64,000 bases of DNA from Pseudomonas nitroreducens (GCF_014204515.1 NZ_JACHLI010000014.1:62001-126000); one strand, 5' to 3'; counted from the first letter of the stretch, positions 26,202-34,861 are shown. Translations and numbers: made by a program. The notes: generated by a model from the sequence alone, not told the origin.

Positions 26202-26975
26202 TCAGCTGCGGTAGACCGCCTCGCCGTCCTCGATCAGGCGCAGCGCCGATTCCCAGGCCAGCAGGTGCAGGCCGTCGGTGAGCGCTTCTTCTTCCTGCAC
26301 CGCCACACGCTCGCACACCGCTTCGGGCGGGAAACGCAGCTGGCGGCCGCCGGCCAGGGCCTGGACCTGCGCCTGGCAGGCACGTTCGAGGAAGTAGATC
26401 TGGTTGAAGGCTTCGGCGATGCAGCGCCCGGTGGCCAGCAGGCCGTGGTTGCGCAGGATCATCACCATGTGGCTGCCCAGGTCGTTGACCAGGCGCGCAC
26501 GCTCTTCCGGGTCCAGGGAGATGCCTTCGTAGTTGTGGTAACCCAGGCGGTTGTAGAACTTCAGCGCGTGCTGGCTGATCGGCAGCAGGCCGTCTTCCTG
26601 GGCGGACACCGCGATGCCGGCGGCGGTATGGGTGTGAATCACGCAGGCCACGTCTTCGCGGGCGGCGTGCACCGCGGAGTGGATGTTGAAGCCGGCGCGG
26701 TTGACGCTTTTCGGGCCGAAGCGCGGGTCGATGACGTCGCCCGCATGGTCGACCTTGACCAGGTCGGAGGCGCGCATCTCATGGAACAGCACGCCATAGC
26801 GGTTGATCAGGTAATGACCCGGCTCGCCCGGCACCCGCGCGGAGATGTGGGTGTCGATGTGGTCGGTCCAGCGGAAGTGCGCGATCAGCCGGTACAGCGC
26901 GGCGAGGTCGCAACGCGCCTGCCACTCTTCGGCGGAAATGCTCGACGGGTCGATGTTGTAAGCTGTGTCACGCAT
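26202..26975 (-). CDS. Class II aldolase/adducin-family protein
   Basis: A 257-residue protein of the class II aldolase/adducin fold, usually a zinc-dependent lyase or a scaffold version of it. Zinc-type histidines are visible in VIHTHTAAG and ILRNHGLLATG, with HISARVPGEPGHYLIN near the N-terminus. The substrate is unknown. It is divergent from a MocR-type regulator (27150) and upstream of a polyamine-type binding protein, suggesting uptake and processing of a small organic compound. The start at 26975 has AAGGGA nine bases before it. Confidence 0.88.
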   Translation of the reverse strand: MRDTAYNIDPSSISAEEWQARCDLAALYRLIAHFRWTDHIDTHISARVPGEPGHYLINRYGVLFHEMRASDLVKVDHAGDVIDPRFGPKSVNRAGFNIHSAVHAAREDVACVIHTHTAAGIAVSAQEDGLLPISQHALKFYNRLGYHNYEGISLDPEERARLVNDLGSHMVMILRNHGLLATGRCIAEAFNQIYFLERACQAQVQALAGGRQLRFPPEAVCERVAVQEEEALTDGLHLLAWESALRLIEDGEAVYRS

Positions 26976-27149
26976 GACGGGCTGTCCCTTGTTCTTGTAT
27001 TCAGGCTGTGCGGCGTTTTGCCGCTTTCTGAGACCGAGTGTGCTGCGCGCGCCCGGCCGGCACCATGCACAGGGACATCGCCGAATTTGCAGTGCTGTTA
27101 TGGTCCGCGGACCGGTACAGATCGTTCTCCACCAGAATCGGACCTTCGG

Positions 27150-28538
27150 ATGCTGTTGCTCGACCCCACCTCGGACATTCCCCTGGTCACCCAGATCGTC
27201 GATGGCATCGCCCAGGCCATCGACGAGCAGCGCCTGCGACCCGGCGCGAAGCTGCCCTCGATCCGCAAGTTCGCCCAGGCCAACGGCGTCAGCCACTTCA
27301 CCGTGGTGGAAGCCTATGACCGGCTGGTGGCGCGCGGCTGCCTGAACGCCGTGCCCAACGCCGGCTTCTTCGTGCGCGGGCAGGTGGCGGAAGGCGGCGC
27401 CAGCGATGAGGCCCCCACCGAATTCGACTTCGATGCCCACCTGCTGCTGCACAAGGTCTTCCAGCCGCTGGGCATGGAGCTGCGCCCCGGCGTCGGCCTG
27501 CTGCCCGAGCACTGGCTGGATGGCGAGGGGCTGCTGCGCGGCCTGCGCAGCCTGGCGCGGGAGGAACCGACGCAGTTCGGCAACTACGGCCACAGCAAGG
27601 GCAACCTGAAACTGCGCGGCAAGCTGGCCGATCGCCTGGCCGATGCCGGGGTGGCCGCCAGCCCCGAGCAACTGCTGCTGACCGCCGGCGCCAGCCAGGC
27701 GCTGGACCTCACCGTGCGCTACCTGGTGCAGCGCGGCGACCCGGTATTGGTGGACGAACCCGGCTACCACAACCTGTTCCTCAACCTGCGCCTGCAAGGC
27801 GCACAGCTGCTCGGCGTACCACGCAGCGCCGACGGCCTGGACCTCGACCGCCTGGAGCAACTGGCCCGCGAGCACCGGCCCAAGGTCTACTTCACCCAGG
27901 CCCGGCTGCAGAGCCCCACCGGCGGCAGCCTGTCGCTGGCTGCCGCACACCGGTTGCTGCAACTGGCGGAGAAGTACGACTTCCTGATCGTCGAGAACGA
28001 CATCTACGCCGACCTCGACCCCGCCGGCCAACTGCTGCTGGCCAACCTCGACCAGCTGGCGCGGGTGATCTACATCAGCAGCCTGTCCAAGGTCATCGCG
28101 CCGGCCCTGCGCACCGGTTTCATCGCCGCGCATCCCGAGCTGATCGAAGAGCTGGTACCGCTGAAGATGGTCAGTGGCCTGACCAGCTCGGAACTCACCG
28201 AGACCCTGGCCCTGGACATCCTCCTGCAGGGCCGCCACCGCAAGCACGTGCGCCAGCTGCGCGACCAGCTCGCCGAGGCCCACGACAGCGTGGCGCGGCG
28301 TCTGGAAGCCGCTGGCCTGGAGGTCTTCCACGAGCCGCGTGCCGGGCTGTTCCTCTGGGCCCGCCACCGCGCCGTGGACGACGCCACTCTGCTCGCCAGC
28401 CGCGCCAAGGAGGCGAAGATCCTGCTGTTCCCCGGCCAGCTGTTCATGCCCGACGGCCGCAGCGTGCCGTGGATGCGCTTCAACGTCGCGCACTCGCTGG
28501 ATGAACGGCTTTACACCTTCTTGTCCGCCCAGGGCTGA
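27150..28538 (+). CDS. MocR-type regulator (GntR DNA-binding plus aminotransferase fold)
   Basis: A 462-residue PLP-dependent regulator. The N-terminal GntR winged helix (about residues 10-75, LRPGAKLPSIRKFAQANGVS) is fused to a fold-type I aminotransferase-like domain with EPGYHNLFLNLRL, NDIYADL and the PLP-binding Lys in YISSLSKVIAPALRTG. MocR proteins typically act on a neighbouring divergent gene, here the aldolase-like protein, with PLP or a PLP-adduct as signal. The frame extends far upstream, but the ATG at 27150 begins the GntR domain and lies sensibly in the divergent spacer. Confidence 0.9.
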   Translation: MLLLDPTSDIPLVTQIVDGIAQAIDEQRLRPGAKLPSIRKFAQANGVSHFTVVEAYDRLVARGCLNAVPNAGFFVRGQVAEGGASDEAPTEFDFDAHLLLHKVFQPLGMELRPGVGLLPEHWLDGEGLLRGLRSLAREEPTQFGNYGHSKGNLKLRGKLADRLADAGVAASPEQLLLTAGASQALDLTVRYLVQRGDPVLVDEPGYHNLFLNLRLQGAQLLGVPRSADGLDLDRLEQLAREHRPKVYFTQARLQSPTGGSLSLAAAHRLLQLAEKYDFLIVENDIYADLDPAGQLLLANLDQLARVIYISSLSKVIAPALRTGFIAAHPELIEELVPLKMVSGLTSSELTETLALDILLQGRHRKHVRQLRDQLAEAHDSVARRLEAAGLEVFHEPRAGLFLWARHRAVDDATLLASRAKEAKILLFPGQLFMPDGRSVPWMRFNVAHSLDERLYTFLSAQG

Positions 28539-28671
28539 CACCCTCCGCTCTTCTTACGAGGACTGCCAAGCACCTCTTTTCAGCTCAACCGATTTGGCGG
28601 TCACAAAAATCAGCGACACCGAGTCCAAGGAAGAACAACCGGCATTTCGTCCGGCACGTCAGGAGGACACC

Positions 28672-29472
28672 GTGAAGTTTCCCGCCATCGACCCCGAACA
28701 GCTGCAGCGCGCCCAGCGCGGCGAACCCGCCGCCCTCGACGCCTTGCTGCTGGCCCTGCAGGCGCCGGTCTACAACCTCGCCCTGCGCATGCTCGGCCGC
28801 CGCGAAGACGCCCAGGACGCCAGCCAGGAAATCCTCCTGCGCATTACCACACACCTCGCCAGCTTCCGTGGTGACAGCCAGTTCTCCACCTGGGCCTTCC
28901 GCGTCGCCAGCAACGCCCTGCTGACCGCACGCACCAAGGTCCGCGAGACGCCCACCGTGTCGCTGGAAGCGCTGGCCGAGAAACTCGACCTCGGCCTGCG
29001 TCTGGCCCAGGCCAATGAGCGCCCGCTGGAACCGGCCGACAAGCTGGCCGCCGAGCGCATCGCCCTCGCCTGTACCCAGGGCATGCTGATGTGCCTGGAG
29101 CGCGAGCAGCGCCTGGCCTACGTGCTGGACATCGCCTTCGGCCTGGATTCGGAGACGGCCGCGGCGGTACTGGAGATCGCGCCGGCGGCTTACCGCAAGC
29201 GCCTGTCACGGGCGCGCCAGCGGCTGGATGAGTTCATGCATCAGCATTGCGGACTGGTCAATGCGCAGGCGGCCTGTTCCTGCGAGCGCCAGGCCCTGGC
29301 ACTGCCGGCTGGCGCCAGCGACACCCGCAAGGCCGAAAGCGAACTGCTCGCCCTCACCCGCCTGGCAGATGCGGCGGCGGTTTTCCGCGCACATCCGGAC
29401 TACCAGGTGCCGCAACGGGTGATCGAAACCGTCCGCGCCGTACTGCAGCAGCACACCGGAGGCTGGCAATGA
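28672..29472 (+). CDS. ECF-type RNA polymerase sigma factor with Cys-containing C-terminal extension
   Basis: A 266-residue protein with sigma region 2 (residues about 10-85: RMLGRREDAQDASQEILLRI, FSTWAFRVASN) and region 4 (about 130-185: EREQRLAYVLDIAFGLDSET, AYRKRLSRARQRL). After region 4 come about 80 more residues containing C-x8-C-x-C (CGLVNAQAACSC), unusual for a plain ECF factor. The GTG start at 28672 is chosen because AGGAGG lies six bases before it; the frame is open upstream but without a ribosome site. No anti-sigma gene is adjacent. It overlaps the thioesterase gene (ATGA), so the pair is translationally coupled. Confidence 0.85.
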   Translation: MKFPAIDPEQLQRAQRGEPAALDALLLALQAPVYNLALRMLGRREDAQDASQEILLRITTHLASFRGDSQFSTWAFRVASNALLTARTKVRETPTVSLEALAEKLDLGLRLAQANERPLEPADKLAAERIALACTQGMLMCLEREQRLAYVLDIAFGLDSETAAAVLEIAPAAYRKRLSRARQRLDEFMHQHCGLVNAQAACSCERQALALPAGASDTRKAESELLALTRLADAAAVFRAHPDYQVPQRVIETVRAVLQQHTGGWQ

Positions 29473-29888
29473 ACGCCATCGCCGACCTGGGCTACCCCGA
29501 GGGCTTCCAGCCATTGCAGCGGCGCAATCCCTTGCTGGACCTGCTCGGACCGTTCCTGGTGCGCGGCGAAGGCGAATCCCTTGAACTGGGCCTGCTGCTG
29601 GACGAACGCCACACCAATAGCCGCGGCGGCGTGCACGGCGGCATCCTCGCCACCCTGGCGGACATCGGCATGGGTTACGCGATGGCCTTCTCCAGCCAGC
29701 CGCCGCAGCCGCTGGTCACCGCCAGCCTGACCCTGGACTACGTTTCCAGCGCACAGATCGGTGACTGGCTGAGCATCCGCCTGCTGCACAGCCGGCTCGG
29801 CAAGCAGATGGCTTTCGCCAATGCGCTGCTGTCGGTCGGCGACAAGGTGGTGGCACAAGCCAGCGCGGTGTTCGCGGTCCCGCGCTGA
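29469..29888 (+). CDS. PaaI-family hotdog thioesterase
   Basis: A 139-residue single hotdog domain, PaaI/4HBT type, probably hydrolysing acyl- or aryl-CoA. The signature NSRGGVHGGILATLADIGMG (active-site region) and SLTLDYVSSAQIGDWL are present. Its ATG overlaps the stop of the sigma factor gene. The substrate cannot be predicted, and the association with a sigma factor is the only functional hint. Confidence 0.87.
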   Translation: MNAIADLGYPEGFQPLQRRNPLLDLLGPFLVRGEGESLELGLLLDERHTNSRGGVHGGILATLADIGMGYAMAFSSQPPQPLVTASLTLDYVSSAQIGDWLSIRLLHSRLGKQMAFANALLSVGDKVVAQASAVFAVPR

Positions 29889-29963
29889 TCCGCTGGATAT
29901 CGCCAGCGGCCGCTTGAGGCCTTAGACTTGCCGCCCATCAGCAACCGCCAGCAAGAGATCACT

Positions 29964-30665
29964 ATGGGCGCCCAGTGGAAAGCCAAACATAAAGAAGTCG
30001 CCGCCAACGTCAAAGGCCGCGTGTTCGGCAAACTAGCGAAGGAAATCATGATCGCCGCGCGCAATGGCGCCGACCCGGACATGAACCCGAAACTGCGTCT
30101 GGTCGTCGAACAGGCGAAGAAGGCCTCGATGCCCCGCGACACCCTGGAGCGCGCCATCAAGAAAGGCGCCGGCCTGCTGGACGGCGCCGCCAGCTTCGAA
30201 CGCGTGGTCTACGAAGGTTTCGCCCCGCACCGCGTGCCGGTGATCGTCGAGTGCCTGACCGACAACGTGAACCGCACCATCGCGGAAATCCGCGTGCTGT
30301 TCCGCAAGGGCCAGTTGGGCGCTTCCGGCTCGGTGTCCTGGGACTTCGATTACCTGGGTCTGGTCGAGGCCACTCCGGCCAGCGCCGATGCCGACCCTGA
30401 ACTGGCCGCCATCGAGGCCGGTGCCCAGGACTTCGAGCCGGGCGAAGAAGACGGCGACACCCTGTTCCTCACCGATTCCACCGACCTCGACGCCGTCTGC
30501 CGCGCCCTGCCCGAGCACGGCTTCACCGTCGCCTCGGCCAAGCTTGGCTACAAGGCGAAGAACCCGGTGAGCCTGTCCGACGCGGAGCTGGAGGAAGTCG
30601 AAGCCTTCCTCGACGCCCTGGACGGCAACGACGACGTGCAGAACCTCTACGTCGGCCTGGCATAA
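29964..30665 (+). CDS. YebC/PmpR-family protein
   Basis: A 233-residue protein of the YebC/TACO1 family. The N-terminus MGAQWKAKHKEVAANVKG and the KASMPRDTLERAIKKG segment are diagnostic, followed by the mixed alpha/beta domains (YEGFAPHRVPVIVECLTDNVNRT, GSVSWDF). Family members are described as DNA-binding regulators (PmpR) and more recently as factors relieving ribosome stalling. The divergent N-terminus suggests the second, YeeN-like paralogue rather than the ruvC-linked yebC; the neighbours support that, as no ruv genes are present. Confidence 0.9.
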   Translation: MGAQWKAKHKEVAANVKGRVFGKLAKEIMIAARNGADPDMNPKLRLVVEQAKKASMPRDTLERAIKKGAGLLDGAASFERVVYEGFAPHRVPVIVECLTDNVNRTIAEIRVLFRKGQLGASGSVSWDFDYLGLVEATPASADADPELAAIEAGAQDFEPGEEDGDTLFLTDSTDLDAVCRALPEHGFTVASAKLGYKAKNPVSLSDAELEEVEAFLDALDGNDDVQNLYVGLA

Positions 30666-30674
30666 CCCGCAGTC

Positions 30675-30705
30675 GCGAGGGGCTGGGCCATACCCAGCCC
30701 CTCGC
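30675..30705. terminator. Strong hairpin between convergent genes
   Basis: Perfect 13-bp stem GCGAGGGGCTGGG / CCCAGCCCCTCGC with a CCATA loop, right after the YebC-family stop and just before the end of the convergent gene. There is no T-run, so it may act as a bidirectional block or 3' end protector. Confidence 0.7.
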
Positions 30706-30712
30706 TGCCGAG

Positions 30713-31153
30713 TCAGTACAACCCGGTCGCGCTCCCCGGCTCGAAGACCGGAGTCTCATTGGCCTGGATCATGTTGTAGCTCAGCATGAAGGTCACGCCG
30801 CCTTCGCTGCCCAGCGTCTGGCTGACCCAGCCGATGGGGTTGTTGAACAGCGAATCATCCGGATTGAGCACGCCAATGGCCGCCGTGTCGGGATCGTCGT
30901 CCCAGATGACATCGCCCCAGTGCCAGCCCAGCCCTTCGACGAACTGCCGCCCCAGCAGCGCACCGAGGGCGAACACCGCGTCATCGTCCACCTCGCGCTG
31001 CTGCGCCTTGGCATCGCGCACGTACTGGGTGATCGCCGCGACCACCTCGTGGGGCGGTAATTCCGCTGCCAGCTTGAGCAGCTCCTGGCCCTGCTGCTGC
31101 AGGTCGGCCAGTTGTTGTTCGAGATCCGCCGACAGCGGGATGATTTCGGCCAT
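30713..31153 (-). CDS. Conserved hypothetical protein
   Basis: A 146-residue acidic, soluble protein with no signal peptide. The N-terminal half is helical and Gln/Leu-rich (LEQQLADLQQQGQELLKLAA); the C-terminal half contains WHWGDVIWDDD and FMLSYNMIQAN, suggesting a compact mixed fold. The ATG is preceded by GGAGAAGGAAG. Single-gene unit convergent with the YebC-family gene. No family was recognised. Confidence 0.75.
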   Translation of the reverse strand: MAEIIPLSADLEQQLADLQQQGQELLKLAAELPPHEVVAAITQYVRDAKAQQREVDDDAVFALGALLGRQFVEGLGWHWGDVIWDDDPDTAAIGVLNPDDSLFNNPIGWVSQTLGSEGGVTFMLSYNMIQANETPVFEPGSATGLY

Positions 31154-31230
31154 GCTTCCTTCTCCTCAAACGGTTCCCGCGCTCTCCTGGCGGGCCCCTG
31201 TCACTGTTGAAACTTCCAGCCTGCCGCCGC

Positions 31231-32127
31231 TCACACGGCACAGCCCATCAGTACGTCCTGGCTGCCTTCGGCCTTCTCCCGCAGGAAATCCCAGGTGGTG
31301 CGCATCCGCGCGATGTCCTTGAGCTCCTGGGGCATCAGCATCCAGAAGGTCCGCACGAACTCGATCTCGCCGGCCAGCACCGGCTGCAGCGACGGGTCTT
31401 CGGCCGCGGCGAAGGCCGGCAGGATCGCCAGCCCGGCGCCCTCGGCGACCGCGCGCTGCTGGGCAAGGATGCTGGTGCAGCGCAGCGCCATGTGCAGCGG
31501 CCGGCCGATCTCGTCGAGGTATTGCAGCTCCTTGCTGTACAGCAGGTCGTCGACATAGCCCACCAGCGCGTGCTCGCGCAGATCGTCGCGGTTGCGGATC
31601 GGCCCGCGCTCGGCAAGGTAGTCCTTCGAGGCGTACAGGCGCAGCACGTAATCGGTCAGCCGGGTGATCAGGTACGGGCCGCGGCCGGGGCGCTCCAGGG
31701 TGATGACGATGTCCGCTTCGTGGCGCGACAGCTGCAGCGCGCGCGGCACCGCGAGCAGGTCCACGCCCAGGTGTGGATGGCGCTGGTTCAGCTCCACCAG
31801 TTGCGAGGTCAGCAGCGTCGATCCGTACCCTTCCGTGGCACCGATGCGCACCTTGCCGGACAGATTGTCCTCGGCGCCGGCCAGGCGTTTCTCGATCACC
31901 TTGCAAGCGCTTTCCATGGCTTCGGCCTGGGGCAGCAGGCCGTGGCCGGCCTCGGTCAGCCGGTAGCCGGCGGGCTCGCGCACCAGCAGCTGCGCGCCGA
32001 TGCTCTTCTCCAGCGCCTGCAGGCGGCGGGCCACCGTGGTGTGGTCCACGCCCAGGCGCCGGGCGGCGACGGTGAGCTTGCCGGCGCGGGAGAGTTCGAG
32101 GAAGAAACGCAGGTTGTCCCAGTCCAT
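31231..32127 (-). CDS. LysR-family regulator divergent from mmsAB
   Basis: A 298-residue LysR protein: winged helix (WDNLRFFLELSRAGKLTVAA, DHTTVARRLQALEKSIGAQL) and effector domain. The ATG at 32127 gives the canonical LysR N-terminus; longer frames run into the promoter. It is divergent from mmsA, with an inverted repeat TGTGCAA..TTGCACA in the spacer. In P. aeruginosa the classical mmsAB activator MmsR is an AraC-type protein, so a LysR here points to different control. Its role in mmsAB control is inferred from position. Confidence 0.88.
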   Translation of the reverse strand: MDWDNLRFFLELSRAGKLTVAARRLGVDHTTVARRLQALEKSIGAQLLVREPAGYRLTEAGHGLLPQAEAMESACKVIEKRLAGAEDNLSGKVRIGATEGYGSTLLTSQLVELNQRHPHLGVDLLAVPRALQLSRHEADIVITLERPGRGPYLITRLTDYVLRLYASKDYLAERGPIRNRDDLREHALVGYVDDLLYSKELQYLDEIGRPLHMALRCTSILAQQRAVAEGAGLAILPAFAAAEDPSLQPVLAGEIEFVRTFWMLMPQELKDIARMRTTWDFLREKAEGSQDVLMGCAV

Positions 32128-32149
32128 ATCTGCCTCGGCGCAAAGCGTG

Positions 32150-32216
32150 TGTGCAAAAACGCAGAGCATACTTGCACATCGCCGCATTGAGCACATCAAA
32201 AATGCACTGCTAGGAT
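32150..32216 (+). promoter_or_regulatory. mmsA promoter with LysR-type inverted repeat
   Basis: TGTGCAA (32150-32156) and TTGCACA (32172-32178) form a perfect inverted repeat. Downstream, TTGAGC (32187-32192) and TAGGAT (32211-32216), 18 bases apart, resemble sigma-70 -35 and -10 boxes, about 40 bases before the mmsA ATG. Confidence 0.55.
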
Positions 32217-32258
32217 CGGACCACACAACAAGAAAGCCTTCAGGCTGGGAGAACCCCG

Positions 32259-33767
32259 ATGACTGCACCTGCCGTCCCGACCGTCAAACTGTTCCTCGAC
32301 GGCAAGCCCGTCGAGTCCACCACGTCCGAATGGCGCGAGGTGATCAACCCCGCCACCCAGGAAGTCCTCGCCCACGTGCCCTTCGCCACGCCCGAGGAAG
32401 TCGAGCGCGCGGTGGCCAGCGCCAAGGCCGCGTTCAAGACCTGGAAGAAGACCCCCATCGGCGCCCGCGCGCGCATCTTCCTCAAGTACCAGCAACTGAT
32501 CCGCGAGAACATGAAGGAGCTGGCGGCGATCCTCACCGCCGAACAGGGCAAGACCCTGCCTGACGCCGAAGGCGACGTGTTCCGCGGCCTGGAAGTGGTC
32601 GAGCATGCCTCCGCCATCGGCAACCTGCAGCTGGGCGAGCTGGCCAACAACGTCGCCGGCGGCGTGGACACCTTCACCATCCTCCAACCCATCGGCGTCT
32701 GTGCCGGGATCACCCCCTTCAACTTCCCGGCGATGATTCCGCTGTGGATGTTCCCGATGGCCATCGCCACCGGCAACACCTTCGTCCTCAAGCCGTCCGA
32801 ACAGGACCCGATGGTGACCATGCGCCTGGTCGAGCTGGCCCATGAAGCCGGCGTGCCGCCGGGCGTGCTCAACGTCATCCATGGCGGTCCGGACGTGGTG
32901 AACGCCATCTGCGACCACCCGGACATCAAGGCCGTCTCCTTCGTCGGTTCGACCCGCGTCGGCACCCACGTCTACAACCGCGCCTCGCTGGCCGGCAAGC
33001 GCGTGCAATGCATGATGGGCGCGAAGAACCACGCCGTGGTGCTGCCCGACGCCAACAAGGAGCAGACCCTCAACGCCCTCGCCGGCGCCGCCTTCGGTGC
33101 CGCCGGCCAGCGCTGCATGGCGGTGTCGGTGGCGATCCTGGTGGGCGAAGCCAACGAGTGGATTCCCGACCTGGTGGCCAAGGCGCAGACCCTCAAGGTC
33201 AGCGGCGGCACCGAGAACGGCACCGACGTCGGCCCGCTGGTTTCCTGCGCGGCGCTGGACCGCGTCAGCGGCCTGATCGAGCGCGGCACCCAGGAAGGCG
33301 CCAGGCTGGAGCTGGACGGCCGCAATCCGCAGGTGGCCGGCTACGCCAAGGGCAACTTCGTCGGCCCGACCGTGTTCTCCGGCGTCACCGCGCAGATGAG
33401 CATCTACCGCGAGGAAATCTTCGGCCCGGTGCTCTGCGTGGTCTCGGTGAAGACCTTCGACGAGGCCATCGAGCTGATCAACGCCAACCCCAACGGCAAC
33501 GGCACCGCGCTGTTCACCCGTTCGGGCGCCGCCGCGCGGCACTTCAAGGAAGAGATCGACGTCGGCCAGGTGGGCATCAACGTGCCGATCCCGGTGCCGG
33601 TGCCGCTGTTCTCCTTCACCGGCTCGCGCGGCTCCAAGCTGGGCGACCTGGGCCCCTACGGCAAGCAGGTGGTGCAGTTCTATACCCAGACCAAGACCGT
33701 CACCGAACGCTGGTTCGATGAGAATGAGGTCGGCGGCGCGGTGAACACCACCATCAACCTCAAGTAA
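32259..33767 (+). CDS. mmsA: Methylmalonate-semialdehyde dehydrogenase (CoA-acylating)
   Basis: A 502-residue aldehyde dehydrogenase that converts methylmalonate (and malonate) semialdehyde to propionyl- or acetyl-CoA with NAD, the last specific step of valine degradation. The nucleophile Cys286 is in AAGQRCMAVS, with PIGVCAGITPFNFP and FVGSTRVGTHVYN in the cofactor region and the typical FFSFTG-like end (LFSFTGSRGSK). The ATG lies after CTGGGAGAACCCC. It is first gene of mmsAB, followed by a 136-base spacer with a multi-stem hairpin. Confidence 0.94.
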   Translation: MTAPAVPTVKLFLDGKPVESTTSEWREVINPATQEVLAHVPFATPEEVERAVASAKAAFKTWKKTPIGARARIFLKYQQLIRENMKELAAILTAEQGKTLPDAEGDVFRGLEVVEHASAIGNLQLGELANNVAGGVDTFTILQPIGVCAGITPFNFPAMIPLWMFPMAIATGNTFVLKPSEQDPMVTMRLVELAHEAGVPPGVLNVIHGGPDVVNAICDHPDIKAVSFVGSTRVGTHVYNRASLAGKRVQCMMGAKNHAVVLPDANKEQTLNALAGAAFGAAGQRCMAVSVAILVGEANEWIPDLVAKAQTLKVSGGTENGTDVGPLVSCAALDRVSGLIERGTQEGARLELDGRNPQVAGYAKGNFVGPTVFSGVTAQMSIYREEIFGPVLCVVSVKTFDEAIELINANPNGNGTALFTRSGAAARHFKEEIDVGQVGINVPIPVPVPLFSFTGSRGSKLGDLGPYGKQVVQFYTQTKTVTERWFDENEVGGAVNTTINLK

Positions 33768-33775
33768 TCCGCCAG

Positions 33776-33850
33776 GCCCGCCCGCCTGCCCCGAGCCGGC
33801 CCGGACTTCAGCATGGATGCTGGTCCGGATTCGGCACCACGCGGGCGGGC
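33776..33850 (+). other. Intercistronic multi-stem structure between mmsA and mmsB
   Basis: Outer stem GCCCGCCCGC (33776-33785) / GCGGGCGGGC (33841-33850) encloses a second long hairpin, CCGGAC-tt-CAGCAT-GG-ATGCTG-GTCCGG (33801-33828). It lacks a T-run, so it is more likely an attenuator, processing site or mRNA stabiliser than a plain terminator. Confidence 0.75.
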
Positions 33851-33903
33851 ATCCTTTCAGCGTTCCCGCATCGCCGATCCAGAACAACAAGAGGAATGAA
33901 CCC

Positions 33904-34779
33904 ATGCGCATCGGATTCATCGGTCTCGGCAACATGGGCGGCCCCATGGCCGCCAACCTGCTCAAGGCCGGCTTCGACCTGAGCGTCTTCGATCTCTCCG
34001 CCAAGGCCGTGGAAGCGGCCGTCGCCCTCGGTGCCCGCGCCCTGGCCTCGCCTGCCGAGGTGGCGCGCGACGATGTCGAGGTGATCATCACCATGCTGCC
34101 CGCCGCCGCCCACGTGAAGCAGGTCTTCCTCGGCGACGACGGCCTGCTGGCCAACGTGCAGCCCGGCGTGCTGCTGATCGATTCGTCCACCATCGACCCG
34201 CTGAACGCCCGCGAGGTCAGCGCCGCCGCCCTTGCCCACGGCAACCCGATGCTGGATGCGCCCGTCTCCGGCGGCACCGCTGGTGCGGCGGCCGGCACCC
34301 TGACCTTCATGGTCGGTGGCGAGCAGGCCGACTTCGAGCGCGCCCGCCCGGTCCTCGCCGCCATGGGCAAGAACCTCGTGCACTGCGGCGGCGCCGGCAA
34401 CGGCCAGGTGGCCAAGGTGGCGAACAACCTGCTGCTGGGCATCTCCATGATCGGCGTGGCGGAAGCCATGTCCCTGGGCGTGAAGCTGGGCATGGACGCG
34501 GAAGTCCTGGCCGGCATCATCAACACCTCCAGCGGCCGCTGCTGGAGCTCGGAGGTGAACAACCCGCTCACCGGCGCCCCGGCGGCGCGCGGCTACAGCG
34601 GCGGCTTCGGCACCGACCTGATGCTCAAGGACCTGGGCCTGGCCAGCGAGGCCGCCCGGCAGATCCGCCAGCCGGTGCTGCTCGGCGCGCTGGCCCAGCA
34701 GCTGTTCCAGACCTTCAGCAACCAGGGCAACGGCCAGCTGGACTTCTCCGCCATCGTCAAGCTCTACCAGCAGGACTGA
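33904..34779 (+). CDS. mmsB: 3-hydroxyisobutyrate dehydrogenase
   Basis: A 291-residue NAD-dependent beta-hydroxyacid dehydrogenase oxidising 3-hydroxyisobutyrate to methylmalonate semialdehyde, the substrate of MmsA. The Rossmann motif GFIGLGNMGGPMA is at residues 4-16, the substrate-binding DAPVSGGTAGA lies near residue 120, and the catalytic Lys is in GNGQVAKVANN. The ATG has an AAGAGGAA site upstream. It is separated from mmsA by a strong mRNA structure and followed by a REP pair. Confidence 0.94.
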   Translation: MRIGFIGLGNMGGPMAANLLKAGFDLSVFDLSAKAVEAAVALGARALASPAEVARDDVEVIITMLPAAAHVKQVFLGDDGLLANVQPGVLLIDSSTIDPLNAREVSAAALAHGNPMLDAPVSGGTAGAAAGTLTFMVGGEQADFERARPVLAAMGKNLVHCGGAGNGQVAKVANNLLLGISMIGVAEAMSLGVKLGMDAEVLAGIINTSSGRCWSSEVNNPLTGAPAARGYSGGFGTDLMLKDLGLASEAARQIRQPVLLGALAQQLFQTFSNQGNGQLDFSAIVKLYQQD

Positions 34780-34789
34780 AAAACCTCCC

Positions 34790-34861
34790 GTAGGAGCGGA
34801 CTCCGTCCGCGATGGCTTGCGCCGCGATGCGGATTCATCGCGGACGGAGTCCGCTCCTACG
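34790..34861. repeat. Inverted pair of REP sequences, type b
   Basis: Facing copies of GTAGGAGCGGACTCCGTCCG followed by CGATG (34790-34814 and 34836-34861) separated by about 21 bases, directly after mmsB. They can form a long hairpin and may end or protect the mmsAB message. Confidence 0.88.
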
